This document shows, one piece after another, positions 22,777 through 38,908 of a stretch of DNA of 64,000 nt. The position numbers were made by a program, and so were the translations under genes. Every line of letters begins with the position of its first letter. Position 1 is the stretch's first letter. The notes beneath the pieces are model-generated. The model was not told the DNA's origin. It ran no database searches and worked only from the letters and a program-made list of their open reading frames with translations. Origin of the DNA: Ypsolopha sequella (taxonomy: Eukaryota; Arthropoda; Insecta; Lepidoptera; Ypsolophidae); assembly GCA_934047225.1 (NCBI GenBank), contig OW203992.1:20945501-21009500 (forward strand), given 5' to 3'.

Positions 22777-25700
22777 TCAGCCCATGTACTGGTAGGAGGC
22801 AGGCGAGAGACGCGGCACGTTGGCGTGGCCTGGTCCCGAGGCGCCAATCGTGGCGAGGTGGCACGCACGACACATGAGCTTGCCTGGAACCAAACACCTT
22901 TTATCTGAACAAGGGCTTAGGGCGGCTTGCACCAACATTTAAATCTAGATTTAGCACGTAAGCTAAGTTTAATTTGACAGACATGTATTGACTGTCAGAT
23001 CGTAAACTCGATTTAGCGACTAAATCTAGATTTAGCGACTAGCGCCAGAAAATAGGGGCAGAAAAACATTACCTTTAGTCTATTTACAAACAGTAACCTT
23101 AAAAAGATTTACATAGCCAAAAAACAACAGAAGTAAATTAGAGCAAATAACGGTTTAAAATAGAGCCGATCACAAAAATGTTTGTTGTATCTGAATTAGG
23201 TACAAGTGAAATTGAGCTAACTAGATTCCTCTAGACTCAGAGATCTTCTCAAATCTGGACCTCCAGACCTACCTCTGTTTAGTTAGGGACAAGCAAACTT
23301 CTTTAATGAACAAAAGACTGTTCTAAATCGCGTAATGTAAACAAAATTCAACTTATTTGGCGAGCTTGCTAGTAAAACAATTATTTATCATTTTCTACCC
23401 GCACTTTGTCTTCGATAATTGTTAATATTTCAGTAAAACTTATAAAACAAGAGCGGTGTTACTACAAAACGGTGTCTAACTTTAGACAGTATTTAAATCT
23501 GTTGTTGTCGCCTTTTCTGTCACATTGTGAAAGAGTGACAGCAACACAGTTAAACACCGTTTTGTAGTTGCACCGGAGATGTAAATCAGTTCATGAAGTG
23601 TACCACTAGATGTCGCTACGTGTAACGTTGCCAATGTCTGTACACTGAGCCAAGTGTTTATAGTCTAGTCATAATGGTGTATGCAGTGAGTACTTACCGG
23701 CTAGCGGATAGCAGCGCTTGTCGGGTTCGTCGGTGAGCTGCATGCCGCACACGCAGCACATGTAGCAGTCCACGTGAAAGTCGCGGTCCATTGATACCAC
23801 GCGCACTGTCTCGTCCGTGCCTTCCACCGGAGTGATGCCTGGACGCAGAATGGGTTAAACAGTTCAAATTATACTATTTTTTTGTAGTCGAAGTGATTCC
23901 AGTAAAATCTATATCCAAGAGATCCCCCGTGGCTTCATAATTCAAATTGCCATAAATTATTCAACCTCTATCTTAAAAATCAATGCAAATTTCTGAATTG
24001 CTCTGGAATGAAAGATATCAGCTGCTGAATTTTAGATCCTAGCCAACTAGCCAACTACGACCATTGTCTATCAATCTGACCAATCTGCTTACCAGCACTC
24101 ATGGTACAGACTCCATGGTCTAGTCTGGGAGCCACTGAATACTGTTTCAGATGTAAACAGTTTATGTGATATAAACATATTTTTCATTTTTTTTTTACTA
24201 AGCCTGTTGTCTGTCTGTCCGTTTGTCACAGGGATCTACAGCTTCAGCCATAATAGGTAGCCAGTTGAAATGTTCACAGAATACGTGTTTCTATGGCCTC
24301 TATCACGGCAAATAATAAAAAATCTAAATAAATTTAATCCCATTTCAAAAACCTTGAAAGAGTAGCATTTTTTCAACGTTTTTTGTTTCAGCTGAAACCA
24401 CCACAACAGTTTTCTTAGACATTACCGTCTTTCTTCTAAACGACAAAAAATCGAGTAACATACGAGTACATGGTATATTTTCGGATAAACCTAGACGTAA
24501 GGAATCTAAAAAACAAATTTGGTGGTCACTGTTTGGACCATCCTGTATACACATACTCTAAAGCAGGGGTCGGCAACCGGAGGCCCGTGAACCACTTCGG
24601 TGCAGCTCGCTAGGTTCGCAACCGTTGCATGATAACTATGTTATCATAGTTAATGTACATATTTGTGTGAGCAGACATTTTCCATTCTGAACTATCGAAA
24701 AAGCAAGCAATGTTCTCGTTTAATGGATGCACATTTAGATGCAATATTGCACATTTCCACATCTAAAATGTACGCGAACAAACTAAAATTCGCAAGTCAA
24801 ATGCAGCCGCAAAAATCGCATTAGGTGAAAATATTTAAAATGTGTATTGCATAGTACAATAAATTATGATACAAAATTGACTAATGCGTTTTATTGAAAA
24901 CTAGCGATCCTTTGCACGGGCATGTATTATACATATAAACCTTCCTCTTGAATCACTATATCTATTAAAAAAAAACTAATCTAAATCCGTTGCGTAGTTT
25001 TAAATATCTAAGCATACATAGGGACAGACAGACAGTGGGAAGCGACTTTATTTTATACTATGTAGTGATATTTATTTATATACAAAAATGAGATGCGGCC
25101 CTCGCTGATCTCCTGGTAACATTTGTGGCCCTCCTAAATCATCATAAGATTGCAGACCCCTGCTATAAAGTAAAACAAATAATAAACTTAGGGTTCCGTA
25201 CTCATACATTGTTTGTCAGGCGTTACCATTTTATCTGCTTGTTTTTTGTCGCCTTAATGTTGCTATGTCATCTATGTGGTTGTTATTTATTACAATGTAT
25301 TAACGGTTCCGTACTCGTATTGTGTCGTGGTAACGAAGTGTGCGAGTACGATTCGCAGTTTGCCAAATTATTGTATGTAGGCAAATAAACTATCGCCATA
25401 AAACCTATGATGCATATAAACATTTTAAGTGCAACCTTGTTTAACTTTTATAAATAAACACGAATGTTTATTTATCGTAATTAGGTCAATGGCCGATTGC
25501 CCTGTCAATACTTATTTATCTGGCTTGTTTACATATTTGCATAGACATATTATACATGATAAATCCACAAAATTCCAATTAGAATTAAAGTCCGTAAAGT
25601 GTATGTCGTCGAACACAATGTACGAGTCCCGTCAATGTACCTATAGATGTAATCTCAATGATATTCCAGCATATCATTGTGTAATCTACTTGAAAATACG

Positions 25701-28700
25701 CTTGAAATTTGAATGAAAACTGACGTCATCGAAGAACTCTATAATTTTCACAGAGTTCCTGATTAATTCTCAACCGAAATGCCAAATTTTAGCTTAAGGC
25801 GATACATGTAAACGTTTTAGCGTCCCTGTTACTCCATGTGCGAAAAAACTTTCAGTGGGAGTGGGACGGATTCGTAGAAAAGTAGCAAAAAGTCGGTTTT
25901 TTTGTTACTATAAAATGTACTAAGCTATTTTTTCAAAAAGATTTTCAAGGAATCTTTCAAACACTGAACATCCACATTTTGAATGCAATTTCACAATGAA
26001 ATTAGTTAGGATTTCAGAATTACAGGAAAAATTAAAACAATTTAGAGGTCTTTTCGGAATTAAATTCTATCCAGAAAATTTCATCCCATCACGTTTTCCT
26101 TCAGTGACAACCTTAATCAAATACTCAATAAACATTTACCCAAAAATGAAACACGTAGATGACGTTATAGTGGAGTAAATGGATCCGAAAAAACCCCTTT
26201 TTTTGGTATCGCCTTAATGTGCCTTGCCATTGCTGCAGACAAACAGACACTGCACCATTTAACGGTTTACCTTTTGTGACAGGACCCTTAAAAGTTCAGT
26301 AGTTTTAACATACCTTTGCCACAACTAGCACATTTGGGAGCGAACATACGATGGTAATCATTGACACAATAGATCTTGTTATCCACATCGACAGTGAAGG
26401 GCACTCCATCCAGGCACTCATTACAGACGCAGCAGCGGAAACACCCGGGGTGGTATGACTTGCCCATCGCTTGCAAGATCTGGAAGAAATGAGGGAAATG
26501 CTTAGAACCTTATGTTTAGTGTCAATGCTTAGTGCTTAGTGTCACTACAGGAGTTTACAAGATCGAGAATGTCTTACCATTTCCATGATGAGATGACCAC
26601 AGATGGCACATTTCTCTGCTGTTTGTTGGAAGCCAGAATACTGGAAAGAGAACAATAAATGTACATGTAATTTCGTATTTTAAGGATCATTAATTGGTAT
26701 TCGCCATTGAGCTGTCTAATAACAATCCTTTCATCTGCAGCCCAATTACCGTATTTCTATAAATAACGCATATGTCAGGTTGATGTGCAGAAAACGCAGT
26801 CCCGCACAAAATTCTATTATAAAGTTGTACAGAGCACTCGCTACTGCTGTACTTATTCTAGCACTATAACCACCTAAGGAATGCAATATAAGATTTAAAA
26901 AATATGTTATACCAACCATTTCCTGCACCGTGCAGGCTGCACAGTGCAGGCTGCACATTAATTTAACATAGGCATCATAAAAGACAGACAAGACAAATAC
27001 TCTACACCAAAAAAGGTAAAAAAAACAAATTTATAAAAGAACAATTGGCGGCCTTATCACTTATAGCAATTTCTTCCACACAACCTTCATATTTAGGATT
27101 ATGATAATTGGGCTGCAGTTTATAATACAACATAACTGGGAGTACCCAGCTTCTCTGTCAGTCAGTCCATACTACAGGACATCTACTCTACGGTTCAAAC
27201 ATCTCAAATATTTTACAATCTTCATGAAATACTAACTGAGCTTACCAAATAGTCTTCCTCGCAATAAACTTTCCCATGTACATTGTAGAAGGCCTTGCCG
27301 CGCAGTGCACGTCCGCACGAACAGCAGATGAAGCAGTTGGTGTGATAGAGATTTCCCATCGCCTGGCAGGCCTGACCCGCGCCCGTCACGCCTGCACCGC
27401 ATGTGTGGCAGATACCTGGTGCAGTTATCACTGTGTTTTACTACGAGCCAAACACAATTTTAATCTATACTAATTTGGCCTAAGCTCATTGGGATGACAA
27501 TGTAGTCTAGCCTCAAAATCAGACTAAAAACTAAAGATAGGTTGGTTAGGTTCCTTGAGGAAGAGCTCCCTTTGTAGCCTTTTAATAAGATTCAAAGATG
27601 GGTTTGGGAATGCCAAATGGCTGTTTGTTTATGGATTCAACCTTAATCTTTTGTTATACTTGAACAGTTTGACAGAAACGCTGCTAAGAAAATTGTTTAC
27701 CAAAGTATTCCCCTTCCTCATCCTGTCTCTCCATTTCCTCTTCAAGCTGGCGAGTGAGCTCTTCAATCTTACGCTGTGCCTCACTGGGACCTGCAGGGCG
27801 AGGGGGGGTGATACTGTATGGTAGCAGACTCTTCCCACGCCCACCTGACCCACGTGACCCTGCAGATACTTGCGAAACTGAACTAGGAGTAGGGCTGGGA
27901 GCTGGTGACTGAGCTGGTGAACACAGAGATGTTAAACCAGAGACAAGATTCCTTGAACTGATTGATTCTGATGCCAGAGATATATTGTCTCTTCCTGAAG
28001 TTGCTGCAGCCACTGACGAACCTCCAGTCATGCAAACATAGTCAGAACCATTTGTGTCTTCCACAATGTGCATTCTGTTTTGAGCCACATTAGGCTTAGC
28101 ATTGTAGCCTCCATTCATGGGTTTGTCTTTACTGAGGTTATTATTCACAATGACTGCCGGCTTGGGGTGGTAGAATTTAGGAGAAGATGTAGCAGTCTGT
28201 ACCTCTGTGGCAATGTTTGCTTTCGGTCTTTGAGCACTTGGGGCAATTGATGCATAAACAGCAGTTGTTGGCACGGCTACCACCTTTTTAGTGGTGTTGT
28301 TTTTGTTTACTAAACTACTAAGATCAGTATATTTGGGAGGTGCAGACTTCATCACAGTGTAGTCACTACTGGGGCTTTCTTGAGTAGTATTGTAAGCAGG
28401 TGGTGGAGGGATTTCGGGTTTTCCCTGGTCATTCATGGATAATTGAGAGACACTTCTACTAGTCGCCATATTGGGTACTTGAGGTCCAGGGATAGAGCCT
28501 TGTTGCATGAAGCGCTGTTCATTGCTCTGTTGTGGTGGTTTAAATTCTTGTTTTTTTCCATCTGAGCAAAGCATGTTTTCGTATACTGAAGGATTCACTA
28601 GTTTAACCTTGGAACTGACAGGTACTTGAGGCTGAGCCTTGCTGTAGCGAGTGTCGTAGTACCCGTCGGAGGCCGGCGGCGGTGGGCCCTGCTGGTACAG

Positions 28701-29201
28701 CTGGTGGTAGTAAGGCGGCTGCGGAGAGCGCCGCTCGCCGTAGTAGTCTACGTTCTCATATACGGGGGGGGCGGGCGGAAACTGACTGTTCGGGTTAGCA
28801 GGAATCTCGTACAGATCGTCGGTCTGATAACTCAATGACCTCTGCGATATCGAGTCGATGGAACGAGTCGGGCTCGCGGATACCGCCACACTGTTTATGT
28901 CACGTTTGTTGATCGATGCTATCGTTTCCACCCGTTTCGGAGTCGCAAATTTGGAGGCGGCTATCACATTGGAACGTTCGTAAAAGCTGTAATCTTGTCG
29001 ATTGTTTTGTGTGCCATTATCTAACGCAAAGCTCTCGATCGCGCCCACGGGCCGTGATTTACTCAGGGTGTTATTTGTTTTCGAAGTTGCCGTGCTGTGC
29101 GCCTGCTCAGTAGACTCCTCGTCTTTGTTGGTGATTTTCAAATCTTGAAGCCCTAGTATGCAACGCTGATCTTCAGAGTTATTTCTTCTTGTTTGATCCA
29201 T
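22777..29201 (-). CDS. jub: LIM domain protein Jub (Ajuba/LIMD1 family), six exons
   Basis: The Drosophila protein sits at adherens junctions with alpha-catenin and restrains the Hippo kinase Warts, promoting Yorkie activity. Exons in coding order are 29201-27701, 27415-27246, 26640-26578, 26479-26314, 23838-23698 and 22883-22777. All have GT/AG borders and matching phases, giving about 715 aa. The start is the ATG at 29201; an upstream GTG codon follows an in-frame TAA. Residues 1 to about 500 are disordered and rich in Pro, Ser, Tyr and Gln ([20 protein letters not shown]), ending in a short charged helix. Three LIM domains follow: LIM1 from [22 protein letters not shown]2 from [11 protein letters not shown] into [19 protein letters not shown]3 from CASCGKG to [10 protein letters not shown]. 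All expected Cys/His ligands seen by eye are present. Introns hold a hAT-type MITE and a TTAA-flanked element. Confidence 0.93.
24564..25162. mobile_element. hAT-type MITE in a jub intron
   Basis: Begins CAGGGGTCGGCAACCGGAGG and ends GCAGACCCCTG. The flanks CTCTAAAG and CTATAAAG match at 7 of 8 positions, as expected for an aged 8-bp hAT target duplication. 599 bp, non-coding. Confidence 0.75.
25798..26213. mobile_element. TTAA-flanked element in a jub intron
   Basis: Inverted ends GGCGATAC / GTATCGCC sit directly inside TTAA on both sides (25794-25797 and 26214-26217). TTAA duplication is the signature of piggyBac-type insertion. The ends resemble the TATCGCCTTA end of family B, so the two may be related. 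A 60-codon open frame inside has no recognisable domain. Confidence 0.6.
27040..27092. repeat. Fragment of a dispersed retroelement tail
   Basis: GGCGGCCTTATCACTTATAG CAATTTCTTCCACACAACCTT matches 43700-43742 closely. It is the kind of short 3' tail left by LINEs or SINEs; only the tail is recognisable here. Confidence 0.5.
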
Positions 29202-29983
29202 ACTGTTCACTTAAATGTAACTAAACAAGGAAGACAATAATCACAAATCGTAATAGAAATGAATCATCTTTCTTTTTCCACAAAAAATCATCAAAACTCG
29301 CTTACAATCAAACACGCCGTGTTCGTCTTTGAACGAAAAGTTTTGATATATGGCCAAATAGCAGCAGGGCTGCGTTCATAAACTAGGGGTCGCTACACTG
29401 GTTCTAATGCTATCTCTGTCGCACGCGTTGAAAATTGAATACTCTTTCCGTCTGTCGGTGTTAGAACCTGACGGAATTTTTAATTTATGAACGGCTAACA
29501 GAATCCGCACCTTGGGCTGCGCTTCGTCGTGATTGTTGGGTGACACAGTTCCACCCTCAGAATAAGGAATACAAATAGAAGCCTGACTAAAATAAGAACT
29601 GGGCATTAGCCATTGTACTCATCTAACGTAAATTACTCCTGTGTACGAGTGAATGAAACGACGGACCGCACTTACTTTATATTTTTTCCTGGTGTGTCAC
29701 TAGTTTGAACCAAACAAATGTCAGATGGATGTAATTTGGATGTATTTTAAATATTATAATACCATCAAATTAAATATGTCTCATCATTGTATCGTTGTGT
29801 TGTAATATCGTTCGTTGCGTGCATCACATCTTAATTTGGTGGCATCGAAATGTCTATTGCATTTTGCGAAAGTTTACAGCTTCACCGAGAGAAATTAAAT
29901 ATTTTGGTGCTCTTCCTCTCAAAATTCGTGAAAGTGTGATTTATTATTGTTTGTGTTGATTGTTTTTTTAACATTGTAATAAA
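29202..29983. promoter_or_regulatory. Shared upstream region between jub and the THAP relic
   Basis: The two start codons face away from each other across 782 bp, so this interval should contain the jub promoter and the former THAP promoter. I see no clear TATA box or motif pair. Part of it (29357-29600) shares words such as CTCAGAATAAGGAATACAAA with 32345-32375 in reverse, so a dispersed repeat occupies much of the space. Confidence 0.4.
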
Positions 29984-31466
29984 ATGTCTTGTGCGATTGA
30001 AGGCTGTAAATCGCATACAGGAAGAAAAGAAAACAACAATGAGGCAATATCATTTCATCGGTGAGTTCTGATAGTTTTTATGTTAATAAGTTTCAGGATC
30101 ATACCTAAAACTCAGTAACAATAATAGTAGTTCTTGTAAATCATACTCGTGTTCAATTCTACACCGATATTTGCCTGTTTTATATAGATTTTCTGCCGAC
30201 TACGAGAGGTTATGTTTTTCGTATAGTGATGTACTAAAGTCCGTGTGGCAAACTATCGAACATTGGTTCCCGTGGCAGCCGTGCATAAAGGATAATAGAT
30301 TAATGAGAGGTTTTCTTTTTGAGTATTAAAAAAAAAACATAGTTTCCCAGAACTCTGTAGATGGTGTTGAACTGACTACGTTGCTAGGTGCCAAAGCCAA
30401 AACGATTGAAAAAAAAAACATTGCGTCACGTCACGTCACGTCACATACGCTCGTTGGTTGATGACATGTGTGCTCAGCATATTATTTGCGAATGCTTTGT
30501 TATGGTCCGTCCAGGTTTAAAATGTACCATGGCTTGTACTCATTGCGCTTTACGACTTTCATCTTTAGGAAAAAGATGTATGCCTCCATTTTTATACAAA
30601 TCCACAAGGCACAGACTTCTCTTCTTTTTCTCTTGGGACATTTTCTTTCTGGCTTAGAAAACTCATAAAAAGACTGCTAATTATTTTTTCTTTTTCCTTG
30701 TTGTTATTATTTATTTATTTTCAAAATGTCATTGTGATGTGATGTGACAATGACATTAATTACTTTTTTATGTACGTTTCGTTTTACGATCTCAAAATTA
30801 CATCCAAGTGCAATAATCAAAAAATTATGTGACGTTCCGTTCCTTGCAGTAACTTACCAAGTTCAGCGCCATCTATCCAGCGACTAGGGAAGAGTAAAAA
30901 AAAAAAGAAAAGAAAATCCCTCATTGCAGCGCGAGTTAAAAGAAAAATAATGCTGAATAAATATCGCTATATTTTTTTGTTACAGATTTCCAAAAAGGGA
31001 AGAATTAAAAAGTGAATGGCTTAGACGAATAATTTGACCAAATTGGGCAATTAAAAAAGGGGTCATATTTGTTCGAAACACTTTACGTCGGATTCTTTTG
31101 GACCAAACGAATATTTAAAATGGAGACTTTTAAAAGCAGATGCCTTACCAACGTTATATTTACCAGATACAGACACATTGGTAACCTTTAAATAATTATG
31201 TATAATTGCATTATCAATCTTGTTTGTAGGTACGTGCTTGTACTATACTATAGTATGTTAACTCGATAATTTTTCAATTTTAGGCAACAGAACCAGTACC
31301 TATGGATGTCTGTGGTTTAAAAAAGTTCATACTTCTATGTTCGCAAATCGTTCTGAAAGGCCTGTTCGTTCACGTTACTGCCGTGATCGACTTCACGAAG
31401 AAATTCCGCAGATCAAGACATTTTCGTACTTAGTGGTTGACAATAAAAGTACTTTGACAGGGTAGT
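29984..31466 (+). pseudogene. Broken THAP-domain gene
   Basis: Exon 1 (29984-30060) codes MSCAIEGCKSHTGRKENNNE AISFHR, the first half of a C2CH THAP zinc finger, and ends at a consensus GTGAGT. Exon 2 starts after TTACAG at 30986 and continues in phase as FPKREELKSEWLRRII. It then meets an in-frame TGA (31035-31037). About 35 bases later the frame shifts, and the remainder of the finger reads HICSKHFTSDSFGPNEYLKW ... ADALPTLY, including the expected C-x2-H pair and the closing hydrophobic motif. A third block after TTTTAG at about 31284 is also split between frames and ends at 31466. THAP fingers bind DNA in transcription factors and P-element-like transposases. One stop plus at least one frameshift makes a functional product unlikely, unless the sequence has errors. 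Confidence 0.75.
30440..30640 (-). pseudogene. Antisense THAP-domain relic inside the THAP intron
   Basis: The reverse strand reads MSQEKKKRSLCLVDLYKNGG, then IHLFPKDESRKAQ, a stop where THAP domains have Trp, and further on KHSQIIC, a stop, and AHMSSTN. The FPKDESR box, the Trp position and the IC-x2-H pair occur in the right order and roughly the right spacing for a THAP finger. Two stops make it a relic. It may come from a THAP-bearing (P-element-like) transposon. The call depends on motif order only. Confidence 0.45.
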
Positions 31467-36371
<4,905 letters not shown>

Positions 36372-38017
36372 GTGGTATTTTTATAGACATCATTCAAAAT
36401 TTAATAAATAAAATGTATTATTTCAAAACTTGTTTTATTATCAAAAATTGACAACATTAAATGCACCTTACTGAGATAACAATCACAATACAAAAGTGTA
36501 GGTAGAGTAAACATTCTTTCTTTTGGTACTTTTATAAATACATAGGTATATATCAAATGCGTAGTTATTTAATGAGGTAAATACATAACACTAGTGGAAG
36601 TGACCGATTTAGAATACATAATAATTATCTGATCCACATAAAATTAACAAAATAATTGCAACATTCATAAATTATATCGATAGATAAACAAGACTTTATG
36701 TACACATACACAACTAATAATTTAGCTAAACTTTACAATGATTTTGCATTACAAAACTTACAAACGTTAGTGAGTAGGTAACAATAATAATAACGACATG
36801 CACCTCAAAATAATATAAAACAACTTCATAAAAACTATTATTCTGGACTAAGTAAGTAATTGCGTTCTTGCTCATCCATTTGAATGAATAGATGAAAAGA
36901 ATTTTGCGTCAAGCACGCACTTTGAATTTATGGTAGCAGATTCTAAAAGAATTAAGAGTCCTAAAACAACAGAATCTGGCACAATTATTATATTAAAACT
37001 AAATATTATCGATGTACCATATTACTTCGTTTTAGAAGACGTGCGTTGAATTAGAAAAAAAAATCTACAGTATCCTTTAAGTACTGTGCAATTTACAAGA
37101 GACGTGCTAGCTACGATATTTCCATAAAATAATGACTTGTCCATGAGATCGAACAGTATTACAAGCATCTGTTTTTTATACATAATACATAAGTAAATTA
37201 AAAAATTGTACACTCACAACAAATACATATCTATACTAGGTACCCCATTTTAATATTCATATGCATTATTCTTAAACTGCATTAATCCACTGGAGTTATT
37301 CTTACAATTAAAGAACTGTACAACATACGTATTTATTTTTCCACGGAGTAAGGTCATCAATTTATCATCATACCGTAACTTGATACCAAAGTTCTTAGTC
37401 TATGTTCTAAACTTTTTTACTATCGTTCACTTACATCGATTTTAAGGTCATTCACAGAAATATTCCATTGGAACAATTCGTTCGATAAGCTCAAATACCC
37501 TTCACGAATTTTACCTACTTGCAAGTTTAAAAACCAATGCAATTCAAAGAAGACCTAAAGGCCGCTCTACATTGTCGCCATGAAGGAGATATGAGTAAAG
37601 GAGACAGACTCGCAGACTCCTTTACTCATATAGCTTTGTCCCCCTCATGGCGAGAATGTAGAGCAGACTTTATTTGCAATTATTACATATTTTTTCATTA
37701 CTTTACAAAAGCTAAAGATATGTCATTGTCATGTTTTATATTTCGGTTAGGCCGACAATGAATTTGAAACTAACAAACGCTAAGGCTAGGACTATACCTA
37801 CGATCTGATTGCAGAGGTCGTGCCTATGTCAGTGATTGAGATAGACTGTCTTGTTTCTCAGCCACTTACAACGATGAACGAAACTGGGCTCGTGTAGTCC
37901 CGGCCTAAGTAATTTCCTATTATTTACCTGTCCAGTCCCAGAATCTTGTAAAACGAGTATTCGTAACGACTTCAGGCAGGCTTATCAGTTTCATCATTAT
38001 CAACGTACCCCGCGGTC
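36372..38017. other. Convergent 3' ends of RPB2 and Piezo
   Basis: RPB2 should end soon after AATAAATAAA at about 36401. For the minus-strand Piezo transcript, possible AATAAA signals (TTTATT on the plus strand) lie near 37668, 37332 and 36434. If the last is used, the two 3' ends nearly meet or overlap. A strong hairpin (37561-37672) falls in this interval. No coding exon is visible. Confidence 0.5.
37561..37672. repeat. Imperfect hairpin in the Piezo 3' region
   Basis: GCCGCTCTACATTGTCGCCATG ... GAGTAAAGGAGAC is mirrored by CTCCTTTACTC ... CATGGCGAGAATGTAGAGCAG around a short loop. It could be a small foldback element or a transcribed hairpin in the Piezo 3' UTR. Confidence 0.6.
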
Positions 38018-38908
38018 TCAGCGACTGGGCGGTAATGCTCGTTGCTCCTCGTTTTCGTCTTCCCGCGGTCGACTCCATTTGATCATGGTCTCTGGTGATC
38101 GGTACAGGAACACCAGTTTCGCGAACAGATCCTCTTCAAGAGTCAATTCGAGTGCTTCTCGGACCTGGAATACACATTGAAGGTAAGTTTCTACACGCTG
38201 AATAAGTTAATTCCTGGATTCAAGGCTGATGATATACACAACACTGCTGGAATAAAATTTGATAAAATTGGCCCAGGATAGGAATCGGTGGCGCAGAATA
38301 GAGGAGCCTTAGCCTTAAACCCAGCAGGGGGCGGAAACTAGCAGCCAATGATGAATGAATAAGGAGGGCCGGTCAGGTAACAGCAGAGAGGATACATGCA
38401 GAACAGAACCGATTTTAATCGATTTAAATTACTGCATCCATCATTCTGGTCCGTCTACTGCTAGATATAGGCTATTCCAGGATTTTGGCGGTCCTTCTGG
38501 AAGAAATGCCCTTACTCACAAACGCTGCCTTAGCACCAGTGACGCCGCTTCCCTTCACCAGTGTTTTATGTAAGGATCGGCAATTGGGGATGAATATACC
38601 GCTATCAATCGGTCCCAGGCATGGTGGGCCACCTGGTTGTGCTTTGTGTTCGAGAGCTGTCATCTTATTCTCCCCCCGAATTACTTCGGGGCTGTTTGCG
38701 AGTAAGATCGGTGATACCTAGACAGTCGAGCCCGGCATCAGCTCTACCACCTAAAACATGACTTACGAGATAGATATCCAGGCAGAGCTGCAGCACACGG
38801 TCGACATTGGGCAGGTCGTCGAACATGATCTTGGTGTAGATCCCGGAGAAGAAACCTCGCAGCACGCGCGACGCCAAGAACACGAACGTTGTATACAGAC
38901 CTATGATG
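38018..38908 (-). CDS. Piezo: Piezo: inner pore helix and C-terminal domain
   Basis: 38908-38767 codes the inner helix ([20 protein letters not shown]) that lines the pore, then [20 protein letters not shown] of the cytosolic C-terminal domain. 38164-38018 codes [20 protein letters not shown], then [10 protein letters not shown] and a short hydrophilic tail before TGA. The acidic E-E-D group of the C-terminal domain, implicated in permeation in vertebrate channels, is present. The 603-bp intron between these exons contains a dispersed repeat (38425-38745). Confidence 0.94.

Noticed and set aside
27684..27700. Continuation of the first jub exon to a stop codon (short isoform without LIM domains)
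   Set aside because: The extra residues after the GTAAAC donor have no conservation and the spliced form restores the LIM1 domain exactly in phase.
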